Source: Thermodesulfovibrionia bacterium
GTDB lineage: Bacteria; Nitrospirota; Thermodesulfovibrionia; UBA6902
DNA: 39,210 nt
Reading direction: 5' to 3'
Assembly: GCA_945787795.1 (NCBI GenBank)
Contig: CALZJD010000017.1
Coordinates: 1-39,210 of the forward strand
The translations under genes and the position numbers were made by a program. The notes under the pieces are model-generated. The model was not told where the DNA came from. It did no database searches and worked only from the letters and a program-made list of their open reading frames with translations. Within the stretch, counting starts at the first letter, position 1; each line of letters starts with the position of its first letter. Positions 24,176-32,467 of this stretch are shown one piece after another.

Positions 24176-24469
24176 ATGACAAAGTTATTTGCAGTTACAG
24201 TGATGAGTATTTGCCTTATAATGTCTGTTGGATTTTACGGTATTGCAGGTGCTGATGATATGAAAGAAAAGATTGCAGGTGCTGCTGACGTGAAAGAACA
24301 GGCTGAAGAGATGATTAACGTGAACCGTACACTGGAACAGGACACGGAAGCAGCTGCGGCAGAAGGCGAGGAAGTTCTTGAGGATACTGAGATGAAAGAA
24401 GAAGCTGAAGAGATGATAGAAGGAAAAGAAATGGCAGAAGATACCCTGAAGGAAGAGACAGCCAAATAA
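24176..24469 (+). CDS. Small acidic exported protein
   Basis: 97 residues preceded by GAAAGGAAA. Residues 1-26 are a Sec signal peptide (LFAVTVMSICLIMSVGFYGIAGA, cleavage near AGA-DD). The mature part is almost entirely Glu, Ala, Lys, Met and Asp and should be one long helix, with imperfect repeats of DVKEQAEEMI and EMKEEAEEMI. I recognise no family; such proteins are often periplasmic stress or chaperone-like helices, which is only a guess. It is monocistronic, with a clear terminator 31 bases after the stop. Confidence 0.7.
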   Translation: MTKLFAVTVMSICLIMSVGFYGIAGADDMKEKIAGAADVKEQAEEMINVNRTLEQDTEAAAAEGEEVLEDTEMKEEAEEMIEGKEMAEDTLKEETAK

Positions 24470-24500
24470 CATTCCGCGGGATACTGTATTGTATGCTTAT

Positions 24501-24533
24501 AGCCGGGGCCTGATTTCAGGTCCCGGCTTTCTA
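24501..24533 (+). terminator. Rho-independent terminator
   Basis: AGCCGGGGCCTGA pairs with TCAGGTCCCGGCT (one G-T mismatch position in the middle), followed by TTCTATT. It lies directly downstream of the small acidic exported protein gene. Confidence 0.85.
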
Positions 24534-24764
24534 TTACCATGCGATAGTCACCAACAGTGTTTATAAGTCTTATAAAGGCGTATCGTAACGTATGCTCTTA
24601 ATTTTTGATATTTGTTATGTATGCCCTGTTATAGCAGGGAAAGCATTAACACACATTGTATGTGCAGTTAGTATTTAGGACAATTAACAGATCTCCATTG
24701 CTGTAGTGCCCTTCAAAGGAATACAAAGCAGTCAATGTAAGCACGTTCTGCTATCATGTACAAA

Positions 24765-24959
24765 TCAGCCTATCGAACAGCTCATGTCCTGACCACAACA
24801 CATGGGAGATTTGATTTTGCCATGACCATTTGGACATTTTGATACCTGAACTTCTGAACCATCATCCATTTTTAACGTATCATTGACAAGTGGTGCATCG
24901 CATGTAGCGCATGTTGCATTAACTGCCATACCGCATTTAGAACATTTGTACGTTGACAT
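24765..24959 (-). CDS. Small zinc-ribbon protein
   Basis: 64 residues with AGGAGATA upstream. Eight cysteines and a histidine are arranged as CSKCGM, CATCDAPL, CPNGHGKIKSPMCCGQDMSC. The first two pairs form a rubredoxin-like or zinc-ribbon knuckle. The C-terminal CPNGHG...CCGQDM resembles desulforedoxin-like or YHS-type metal sites. It probably binds zinc or iron in the cytoplasm. It stands alone, so its role cannot be read from neighbours. Confidence 0.75.
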   Translation of the reverse strand: MSTYKCSKCGMAVNATCATCDAPLVNDTLKMDDGSEVQVSKCPNGHGKIKSPMCCGQDMSCSIG

Positions 24960-25082
24960 TCAGAATATCTCCTAAGATTATTATATTTACAATTGTCTGT
25001 ATTAAGCCAATGATATCAGGTTTAGAAAATATTCTCAACCGTTGTCATTTATGTACTTTCAAGCCTGTCCCTTTTGTTATAT

Positions 25083-25110
25083 GCAGGGGCGTATTGCAAT
25101 ACGCCCCTGC
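25083..25110. repeat. GTAGGGGC-family palindrome
   Basis: GCAGGGGC, core GTATTGCAATAC, GCCCCTGC, a perfect 28-base palindrome. It is followed by GAGCAACGTTCAA, the same flank as at 4306 and 8299, but the second hairpin is absent. Confidence 0.88.
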
Positions 25111-25157
25111 GAGCAACGTTCAAAGGATAACGGACAAGGGATAACGATACTTGTATA

Positions 25158-25901
25158 TTAGTTGCTGTTATCAATAAAAAAAACCAGGTTTACACTGCCC
25201 ACTAATTTTATGGAACCCGGCTCTATAGATGGTACGCTCTTTGACACAAGCGCTTCCTGTGCAAAACCCCGTGGATATACCGGTGGCTGGTCAGCATCAC
25301 TGCATGAGGATAAAACAGATTTTATGCCGGTAATTGCGGTACCGAGAGACCGTGCAACTACTTCAGCCTCAACTTTGCCTCTTTTTGCGGCCCTGTCCAG
25401 AAGCTGTTCGCAATAATTATTATCATCATTGATAGTGAAATTAATATTATGGACCCGATTTGAGCCCTGTTCTGTAGCACTATCTATGAGTTTCCCTATG
25501 GCATGTATCTTTCCGGTTTTAACAGTGATCTGATTTGTAACCAGATATTCGATAAAGATATTTCTCTTTCTTGTTTTGTCATATTCATATTTAGGGTGTA
25601 TGGAGTATGAAGACGTCTTAACCATATCCCCTTTTGCTTTATCAATGAGTTCCTTCAACGTATTGACGACTTTTTCAGATATGGTGTTATTCTCTTGAGT
25701 TGCCTGTGACACAGTTTTTGCTCTGGTCTCAACAGCCAGGATAACTTCTGCAGTATCCGGCGGGTAATTATTCGATGCAGTACCTGTTGTCGAAATAGTT
25801 CCTTTTGTGCTGTCAGGCAGAGCTTTGGCAAAAATAGTATGAGGGGTACATATTATTGCAATACAAAACAACATCAATGCCGGGAATTTTATATTGTTCA
25901 T
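25158..25901 (-). CDS. SIMPL-domain (DUF541) exported protein
   Basis: 247 residues. The signal peptide ends near TIFAKA. The rest is one SIMPL domain: GTISTTGTASNNYPPDTAEVILAVE, the long helix VSQATQENNTISEKVVNTL, IEYLVTNQITVKTGKI, and the helix LLDRAAKRGKVEAEVVARSLG typical of the second half. SIMPL/BP26/YggE-type proteins are periplasmic or outer-membrane-associated ring-forming proteins linked to oxidative stress resistance; a catalytic activity is not established. Monocistronic. Confidence 0.88.
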   Translation of the reverse strand: MNNIKFPALMLFCIAIICTPHTIFAKALPDSTKGTISTTGTASNNYPPDTAEVILAVETRAKTVSQATQENNTISEKVVNTLKELIDKAKGDMVKTSSYSIHPKYEYDKTRKRNIFIEYLVTNQITVKTGKIHAIGKLIDSATEQGSNRVHNINFTINDDNNYCEQLLDRAAKRGKVEAEVVARSLGTAITGIKSVLSSCSDADQPPVYPRGFAQEALVSKSVPSIEPGSIKLVGSVNLVFFIDNSN

Positions 25902-26274
25902 AATTCAAACCTTTCTATAGACATAATGAATGATTATGTGTTGATATGGTCCTATAGTCAACCTTTTGGTTAATTATTGCACATCTTATCTGTGGTAAAG
26001 AAATCTACCGTATTATTAACATATAATTGTCATGAAATCCAGGTTTGCGATGATACAACTGATCTCAAACTGTTCCTCCCTATATCACGTCTCATCCCCT
26101 GTAAATATGTCAATTAGTCGTCATACCTGTCTCTCCTCTGACACCTGATAAGCCAAGTCGGAACATTAATATCTTTTTAATTCAAACGGTTTCATAACTT
26201 GCACAGTTATTGCTTCTTTGTTTGTTATGTTCGGCTGATTGCCGGAGCAAATTAATTATCAAAGAGGTGAATGT
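25902..26274. other. Divergent intergenic region
   Basis: 373 bases between the SIMPL gene and the next rightward gene. A possible weak promoter for the latter is TTGCAC (26199-26204), 18 bases, TGTTAT (26223-26228). No gene or repeat is seen. Confidence 0.4.
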
Positions 26275-26946
26275 ATGAAAAAGTTGGGAAGCATAAGTCT
26301 TTCAGGTTGTTTGATTGCTGTCTTAGTTATGGCATATACATCCTTTGCACAGGATAATCAGTCCGGGGTATCATCTACCCTGAGGGAGATGTCTGTCATG
26401 TATGAGGACCAATTTGATACTCATACCAACAAGTGGCCGGAATATCAAAACAGTACGTCCTCTGCCCTGATTGAAAATGGAGAATACCATATCGAACATA
26501 ATGATAAAGAAAGCGTTCATGTTGTCCTGCATCCCGATGGTATTTCCAGGGGAATGGACTCCATGATTCAGATCTCCATCAGTGATGTCCGTGGATCAGG
26601 AAAGTATTCATATGGATTCGTCTTCGGCGCACAGGATTCATCCAATAACTATTCATTCCAGATCAGGAACGGTAATATCTATGTCATAGAACAGATGTTC
26701 GATGGAAAACGCAAAGAAATTGCCAGTGGAGAAATCGATAATATTTTTAGCAGCAACAATTTCGGTAAGACCCTGAAACTGGTAAAGCAGCGCGATAAAA
26801 TCCGGTTTTATGTAGATGATAACTATGTTGATGAACTTTCCCTTGCCAACGCCAATTTTACGGGAGACCTGATCGGGTTCCTGGTCGAAGGCAGAGTAAA
26901 GATATCCGTAGATTGGACGAGGACGCAGATTAAATACAAAGGGTAG
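26275..26946 (+). CDS. Exported protein with a DUF1080/laminin-G-like beta-sandwich
   Basis: 223 residues from the ATG at 26275, behind GAGGTGAATG; the in-frame extension upstream would precede the signal peptide. The signal is KKLGSISLSGCLIAVLVMAY, ending near SFAQ. The remainder has the strand pattern of concanavalin-like domains (YEDQFDTHTNKWPEY, ALIENGEYHIEH, YSYGFVFGAQDSSNNYSFQI, LKLVKQRDKIRFYVDDNYVDEL, GDLIGFLVEG). Such domains bind carbohydrate or act as extracellular lectin-like modules, and no catalytic site is evident. I cannot name a ligand. Confidence 0.7.
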   Translation: MKKLGSISLSGCLIAVLVMAYTSFAQDNQSGVSSTLREMSVMYEDQFDTHTNKWPEYQNSTSSALIENGEYHIEHNDKESVHVVLHPDGISRGMDSMIQISISDVRGSGKYSYGFVFGAQDSSNNYSFQIRNGNIYVIEQMFDGKRKEIASGEIDNIFSSNNFGKTLKLVKQRDKIRFYVDDNYVDELSLANANFTGDLIGFLVEGRVKISVDWTRTQIKYKG

Positions 26947-27240
26947 AAAGCGTATTTTGTAAAGGCTGGCGTATTTCTCAAAAGAATGAACACCGCTTTC
27001 AGCCTCATGAAGTACACATACGTCGCCATAGTCTCTCCAGCAGTAATGGCATAAGAACTGATTATTGGTCTTACCCTGAATTTGGTCAAATAAGTAATCA
27101 ACCGGGCAATTCCAGGGAAGACCCCTCTCTGATCTAAACTTTCCCAAAACAAAGTCCGATAATAAAGAGGCTTATGGAAAAAGTGCAAAGTTTAATTACA
27201 TGTTCAGTTTACTGATCAATGTGTAAGGAGAGAGACACTA

Positions 27241-27858
27241 ATGGAATCTGAGAATAATAAAACTTCAGAATGTGACCCGGCATACGAGAAAAAAATTGGA
27301 ATATTAATTTGTACCGGTATTTCAGTTATCGCGTTAGCTCTCATTATTCTCGTGGTTGCTCTGCCGTCGATATATAAAAATAAGAACGAAAAAGCTGAAA
27401 TGGCAGCATTGAGCCGTCTGGATTCTTTTAGTAGCAACACGGATAAGAAGATAGCTGTTCCTCCATCAGAAAAGAAAAGCACAAAAAAAGTTGAGTTGCC
27501 TGAAGCTGAATCAGATGATATTCATGCCAAAGCATCAGAGGACAGCATAGAGCGTAAAGTAGTTCTCGGGCCTTACAGCACGCCATCTTTATTCTATACA
27601 ATACAGGCCGGCAGTTTTAATGACATGGACAGTGCCTGGAAACTGTATGATTCCATAATTAATAAGTTAAACGAAAAAGACCTTGATTATCTGAGGATAG
27701 AGAAAGTCGGGCAGTATTATGCAGTACGGATTGGAAAGTTCTGGGAGCAGAGGCACGCAAAAATATTTCATGATAATATAAAGTCTCAACTCTCAACGTC
27801 CAGGATGATGAAAGCCTACATAAAAAAAGAACGCCTTAAAATGCTGCATTCCTCATGA
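27241..27858 (+). CDS. Inner-membrane SPOR-domain protein
   Basis: 205 residues after AAGGAGAG. A short cytoplasmic N-terminus precedes one membrane helix at residues 19-42 (IGILICTGISVIALALIILV). A charged, Lys/Ser/Glu-rich periplasmic linker leads to a SPOR domain at about residues 117-195 (FYTIQAGSFNDMDSAWKLYD, VGQYYAVRIGKFWEQRHAKI). SPOR domains bind denuded peptidoglycan glycan strands at division sites, so the protein likely sits at the septum or remodelled wall. Layout resembles FtsN/DamX-like proteins, but no FtsN-specific segment is seen. Confidence 0.85.
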   Translation: MESENNKTSECDPAYEKKIGILICTGISVIALALIILVVALPSIYKNKNEKAEMAALSRLDSFSSNTDKKIAVPPSEKKSTKKVELPEAESDDIHAKASEDSIERKVVLGPYSTPSLFYTIQAGSFNDMDSAWKLYDSIINKLNEKDLDYLRIEKVGQYYAVRIGKFWEQRHAKIFHDNIKSQLSTSRMMKAYIKKERLKMLHSS

Positions 27859-27984
27859 GCTGCAGAACATAATACATAATCTTTTGCAAAATTTCTTTTG
27901 TTCCTCAGGTATGCAGCAAAAGATTTCCTCATAAACGGTTTCAACCTTGTATTAATAATGATGGTACAAATATAATAATGAGTT

Positions 27985-29196
27985 ATGAAAACACCCTCTA
28001 CAGATGAACATAACGTGCCCGTCGGAAAATATCTTCTTTTTCCTCTGAATTACGAACAGTCACCTTGTGAAATTTGCGGTAAATGCTGCAGTACTGACTG
28101 GAAAGTGGAACTGGATGCTGATGAATTTTTACGCTATAAGGGATTTTTTGAAGAGTCGGAACTGCCCAGAGAGTTGCAGGAAGTTAAGGATGGATCGGGA
28201 GTCTCTTATAAGCTTTTACCTGTGGATGGCAAGTGTATTTTTCTTCAACCTGATAATAAATGCTTTATTCACGGAAAGCATGGGCCAGAGGCCAAGAGCC
28301 GCACGTGCCGCTTTTTCCCGTTATCACCTGATACGTTCACTCCAAGAGGAATGCATCTCAAGATAAGCTTCGTGTGCCCGGCTATTCTTAAATCCCTCTT
28401 ATCACACGAACCGGTTGAAATAACGAGACAGGAGTGGGACAATGATCTTCGCTGCCCCGGCACTGCTAAATTCTTCCAGGATAAGGAGATATCCTGGGAA
28501 AGTTTTTTTGCATACAATGACGTGCTCTCCAGTCTGTTCCTGCAAACACCTTATCATGTCGAGCAGAATCTATTAATCGCGAGCGTGTGGACTTCAGACC
28601 TGTATGCCGGATTGAGGGAGGGAAGCATACATGAATTCGGTTCAATATTGTCCAGAGAGAATCTTTCCGGAAAGAGGCAATCATTATTGGAGACAGGGAC
28701 CAGTTTTGCCCCCCAGTACACAGAGCATATGAATGTTATCACTCATATAGCCTATGATGCCATGAAGAATGAATTCGCAGAGCTGCAGAGGGGAACAGAT
28801 TATGTAAGTATTGCGGCTTTTCTGGATCCACAAGAAAAATTATTTAATGAAAGGGACAGGGTTCTGGATGCATATCATAATTATTATCTGAAAGAACTAC
28901 CCGGCTTTTCTCAAATTATTGAAAGATACCTGCTTTATAAAGTGCTTGGTGTTGGAATATTTACATCACATGGAGTAATTTACGGGATCAATTTTCTTAA
29001 TCTCTGTTATTGTTTTTTTCGATTATATCTTTTGGCAGATATTATCTTTGGTAATAAAGAGCTGAATAATGAGGCTGTGCTCAAGGCGGTCAGTTTTGTG
29101 GAGATAGTCTTTTTCCACAGGCGATCGATGCAATTTCCTCAGATGGAAAATATCTTTTCAAAACCAGTGCTGTCTCTCCTGTTGTTAAGGCTGTAG
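27985..29196 (+). CDS. YkgJ-family cysteine cluster protein, long form
   Basis: 403 residues. The N-terminal ~130 residues form a YkgJ/UPF0153 metal site: CEICGKCCSTDWKVELDADE, CIFLQPDNKCFIHG, RTCRFFPL, with a fifth cysteine-containing segment ISFVCPAIL. The family is thought to bind zinc or an iron-sulfur cluster. The C-terminal two thirds are predicted helical, without a known domain. Near residues 325-350 (VGIFTSHGVIYGINFLNLCYC) there is a hydrophobic stretch that may associate with membrane. Shine-Dalgarno is poor, so the start is tentative. A second member lies at 33318-34103. Confidence 0.78.
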   Translation: MKTPSTDEHNVPVGKYLLFPLNYEQSPCEICGKCCSTDWKVELDADEFLRYKGFFEESELPRELQEVKDGSGVSYKLLPVDGKCIFLQPDNKCFIHGKHGPEAKSRTCRFFPLSPDTFTPRGMHLKISFVCPAILKSLLSHEPVEITRQEWDNDLRCPGTAKFFQDKEISWESFFAYNDVLSSLFLQTPYHVEQNLLIASVWTSDLYAGLREGSIHEFGSILSRENLSGKRQSLLETGTSFAPQYTEHMNVITHIAYDAMKNEFAELQRGTDYVSIAAFLDPQEKLFNERDRVLDAYHNYYLKELPGFSQIIERYLLYKVLGVGIFTSHGVIYGINFLNLCYCFFRLYLLADIIFGNKELNNEAVLKAVSFVEIVFFHRRSMQFPQMENIFSKPVLSLLLLRL

Positions 29197-29310
29197 CCCT
29201 GATTATTCATACATAATGTGGGTTCGCATAAGGTATCACAGCGTCCCTCCCCTGCAGACAACAAACAACAGCATCAATAGTAGTCAGGAAATAGTGACGT
29301 AAGGTTGTCC

Positions 29311-30141
29311 TTAATCTTCGGAATTTACATATCCGACCACTCTGGATTCAATATCATTCAGATCTTCCTCATTGATGCCAAGCACGTCAAGCGCAGCAGC
29401 GTCAAGAGGATAACCCGGATCTTTATCTACAGGGCTGAGTATGTTTTTTGTGGATATGTAATCAGCCAGATGAGTGACTGACACATGCTTTGCACTCCGC
29501 TTTGCATGAGAAGGTGTATGATGAAACTCAATAGTGTCTTTTATATTATTAGGCAGCTGCCACTGTTTGGCAAGCCAGACGCCCAATTCTGCATGATTAA
29601 ATTCCAGTTCACTTTTTTCTGCCTCAAGCAGGGTCTGGCCATTGTTCATACGTTCAAGAACGTCTTTATAACTGTCATCAAAATATCTGCTTAATACGAG
29701 AAAACCAACATCATGCAGTATGCCGTTAAGAAATATTTCTTCTGACGTGCCGAGCTTGAGTTCATCTGAAAGACGTTTTGCAATAAATCCAACTGATACG
29801 GAGTGGTTAAAAATTCTCTGATAATCAAGAACCTTCGGGCCCTTGCCTTCATCAAACACAGTCATGATAGAAATGCCGAGAGCTATATTCTTGACATTAT
29901 TAAATCCGATCCTCATGATCGCATTATCAAGGGTCTTTATTGACTGTCTGGTTCCAAAAAAAGCAGAATTTGCCACACTGAGAATCTTACCGGAAATGGC
30001 AGGATCATTTTCAACAATACTTTCAATCTTATTGACCGAGACTTTTTCATCACCTATCAAATTTAGTATTTGATGGGCAATTGCAGGTATGGTAGGCAGT
30101 TTGTCGATTCGCTTAACATAATTTTTTAAAGCGTTGCTCAT
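29311..30141 (-). CDS. HDOD-domain protein
   Basis: 276 residues with AGAGGACATG upstream of the ATG. It is a single HDOD domain: LPTIPAIAHQILNLIGDE, IVENDPAISGKILSVANSAFFG, TLDNAIMRIGFNNVKNIALG, ILHDVGFLVLSRYF, NHAELGVWLAKQW, FHHTP. HDOD domains are HD-superfamily relatives that generally lack phosphodiesterase activity and act as scaffolds in signalling. No fused EAL or GGDEF domain is present. It is the last gene of a leftward run and may be separately expressed from the sugar genes, since 70 bases separate it from the PfkB gene. Confidence 0.9.
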   Translation of the reverse strand: MSNALKNYVKRIDKLPTIPAIAHQILNLIGDEKVSVNKIESIVENDPAISGKILSVANSAFFGTRQSIKTLDNAIMRIGFNNVKNIALGISIMTVFDEGKGPKVLDYQRIFNHSVSVGFIAKRLSDELKLGTSEEIFLNGILHDVGFLVLSRYFDDSYKDVLERMNNGQTLLEAEKSELEFNHAELGVWLAKQWQLPNNIKDTIEFHHTPSHAKRSAKHVSVTHLADYISTKNILSPVDKDPGYPLDAAALDVLGINEEDLNDIESRVVGYVNSED

Positions 30142-30211
30142 GGCATGTCCTCTTTAACATCTGTATTTATTTTAAAAACAGCATGTTATGAATTTTATTA
30201 TCTCATATCTC

Positions 30212-31123
30212 TTATGTCAAGTCTTCGAAATGAGTCAGTTTCCTAAACTCCCTGAAACGGCTCTCCAGTTCAGGGTAGTCAAGACTTTTTATCCTGTCAA
30301 GGCTGAAGGCTTCGACATTATATGAAGCCATAACGCTTCCAAAAATTATGGCCTTGCGCATATTGGCATCTTCAAAATTCATGGTACTGGACAAAAAACC
30401 CATAAATCCTCCGGCAAAGCTGTCGCCGGCGCCAGTCGGGTCAAATACTGATTCAAGAGGATATGCCGGTGCTGAAAAAATCCTTCCGTCCTTAAACATA
30501 AGGGCGCCATACTCACCCTGTTTTATTATCAGGGTCTTTGGCCCGAAAGAATGGATAACGTTAGCTGCTTTAACAAGATTTGGCTCTCCTGAAAGCTCTC
30601 TTGCCTCGCCGTCGTTGATAAGGAGAATATCGACCATCTTGAGCGTCTTGAGAAGTGAATCCTTCTTTCCCTCGATCCAGAAGTTCATTGTATCGCATGC
30701 AACCAGCGAAGGGTTCTCAACCTGTTCCAGAACCTCTCTCTGCAGATCAGGATCTATGTTGGCAAGAAACACAACATTCTTGTTTTTGTAACTCTCAGGC
30801 AGCCTGGGCTTAAAGGACTGGAACACATTGAGCTGGGTATCAAGGGTACGGGCCTCGTTAAGGTCATACCCGTATTCGCCCTTCCATCTGAATGTTTTTC
30901 CCTCGGTCTTTTCTATTCCCTCAATATCAATTTTGCGGCTCTTTAAAAAAGTAAGATGCTTGTCAGGAAAATCAGATCCTACAACTGCCACAACTGAAAC
31001 ATCAGTAAAGTAACTTGCTGCTGTTGAAAAGTAAGTAGCAGATCCTCCCAGTACATCATCGGCCTCACCAAAAGGTGTCTTAACAGAATCAAATGCAACC
31101 GAGCCTACAACTAGTAATGACAT
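30212..31123 (-). CDS. PfkB-family carbohydrate kinase
   Basis: 303 residues, start supported by GGAGGAACACG. The fold is complete: VVGSVAFDSVKTPFG, the Gly-rich LGGSATYFSTAAS, the acceptor-site region, and the catalytic signature DPTGAGDSFAGGFMGFL with the general base Asp. This family phosphorylates sugars, nucleosides or sugar phosphates with ATP. The substrate cannot be read from sequence. The next genes upstream on this strand are a zinc dehydrogenase and a class I aldolase, which together suggest a small sugar or polyol pathway. Cytoplasmic. Confidence 0.9.
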   Translation of the reverse strand: MSLLVVGSVAFDSVKTPFGEADDVLGGSATYFSTAASYFTDVSVVAVVGSDFPDKHLTFLKSRKIDIEGIEKTEGKTFRWKGEYGYDLNEARTLDTQLNVFQSFKPRLPESYKNKNVVFLANIDPDLQREVLEQVENPSLVACDTMNFWIEGKKDSLLKTLKMVDILLINDGEARELSGEPNLVKAANVIHSFGPKTLIIKQGEYGALMFKDGRIFSAPAYPLESVFDPTGAGDSFAGGFMGFLSSTMNFEDANMRKAIIFGSVMASYNVEAFSLDRIKSLDYPELESRFREFRKLTHFEDLT

Positions 31124-31219
31124 GCGTGTTCCTCCGTATTTTTTCTAGTATTTATTTAATGACAAACAGTCTTTACCTTTTTCAAGATGTCATCCTGAAT
31201 TCATTTCAGGATCTCTTCT

Positions 31220-32263
31220 TTATTTCTTTCTCTGAGGTTCAAAGATGACCTTAATTGATTCTTTTGCCTCAGATACCAGTTTAAATCCCAGACCGCCCTC
31301 ATCAAAGGTAAGCTTATGCGTGATCATATTTCCCAGCTTTACCCTCTGACTGGCTATGAGCTTGATGGCAAGCTCAAGGTCAAGAGGGCTTGCACCATAG
31401 GATGTCATCAGGGTTATTTCATTCCGCCACAGATCATTCATTGGCACAGGTACCATTATCTCCGGTTCAGGCACGGCAAAATACAGGACCGTGCCGCCAC
31501 GGTCAACACACTTAATTGCTTCTGTTGAAGCAGACAAGGCACCTGCGCAGACAATCACAAGGTCGGCAAGCCTGTTACTGTTCAGCGCGAGTATCTTTTC
31601 AGGAACATTGTCCCTGGCATTAATTACTGCATCAGCCCCGAATTGCCCTGCTGCCTTCATACGGTTCTCATTTATGTCTGTTGCGATGATCCGGCCGGCC
31701 CCGAGCGCCCTGGCAAGGTTAATATGTATGAGTCCTGAAATACCGCTTCCGATGACCAGTACGCACTGCCCCGGTTTAAGATCAGCCAGTCTCTGCCCCC
31801 TCATAACACATGCAAGGGGTTCAATAAATGTCCCCTCATCATAGGACATTTCTTCAGGCAAAACATACACACCGCGGTCAACATTTATCTCCGGTATCCT
31901 TATATATTCAGCAAAACCTCCGGGATCATAGTTGGTCACGTGCAGTGTTTCACAGGCGGTATGATACCCGTTCAGGCAGTAGTGACAGTTATTACAGGGC
32001 ACATGATGGGACACAAATACCCTGTCACCCTTTTTATACTTTTTAACATCTGCTCCAACTTCTACTATTTCTCCGGTAATTTCATGACCAAGCACACGGG
32101 GGGCTTTCTTTATCCTGTACCACTCCATGACGTCACTTCCGCAAATACCGCTGGCAAAAACCTTTATCAGAACCTCTCCCGGGCCGATCCGGGGAACATC
32201 CATCTCCTCGACCCTGATATCCTTATTGTTGTAATACATCAAAACCCGCATTTTCTTACTCAT
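31220..32263 (-). CDS. Zinc-dependent medium-chain dehydrogenase (sorbitol/threonine dehydrogenase-like)
   Basis: 347 residues, AAGGGA before the start. Catalytic zinc site: Cys in SGICGSDVMEW, His-Glu in VLGHEITGE, and a Glu in FIEPLACVMRG. Structural zinc lobe: CNNCHYCLNGYHTAC (four Cys). The Rossmann motif VIGSGISGLIHINLARALGA is followed by ATDIN, where the Asp indicates NAD+ rather than NADP+. It should oxidise a secondary alcohol of a polyol or amino alcohol. Within the leftward group it could supply a keto sugar to the PfkB kinase and the aldolase (inference). Confidence 0.9.
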   Translation of the reverse strand: MSKKMRVLMYYNNKDIRVEEMDVPRIGPGEVLIKVFASGICGSDVMEWYRIKKAPRVLGHEITGEIVEVGADVKKYKKGDRVFVSHHVPCNNCHYCLNGYHTACETLHVTNYDPGGFAEYIRIPEINVDRGVYVLPEEMSYDEGTFIEPLACVMRGQRLADLKPGQCVLVIGSGISGLIHINLARALGAGRIIATDINENRMKAAGQFGADAVINARDNVPEKILALNSNRLADLVIVCAGALSASTEAIKCVDRGGTVLYFAVPEPEIMVPVPMNDLWRNEITLMTSYGASPLDLELAIKLIASQRVKLGNMITHKLTFDEGGLGFKLVSEAKESIKVIFEPQRKK

Positions 32264-32334
32264 GGTTATTCCCTTAAAATCATTTCTGTATTACTAAGCA
32301 GCAACTATTTAATAAAAAAGACTATATCAATCCC

Positions 32335-32401
32335 TGTCATTCCGGCTTGTCCGGAATCTGATACGTTCGATTCCCGTCGCGCTTCGCATGCGGGAATGAC
32401 A
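32335..32401. repeat. Inverted repeat with TGTCATTCC / GGAATGACA ends
   Basis: Left end TGTCATTCCGGCTTGTCCGG, right end CGCATGCGGGAATGACA. The inner part has a second arm pair (GATTCCCG with CGGGAATG). This is the common extragenic CATTCC...GGAATGAC type. It is followed at about 32450-32470 by CTAACTACCAACTACTGACT, a half element of the TAGTAGTTAG family. Confidence 0.75.
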
Positions 32402-32467
32402 GAGCTTCTATAGTTTCTTGCTTACAGACCTGCCTGGTATATCGTACTGCTAACTACCAACTACTGA

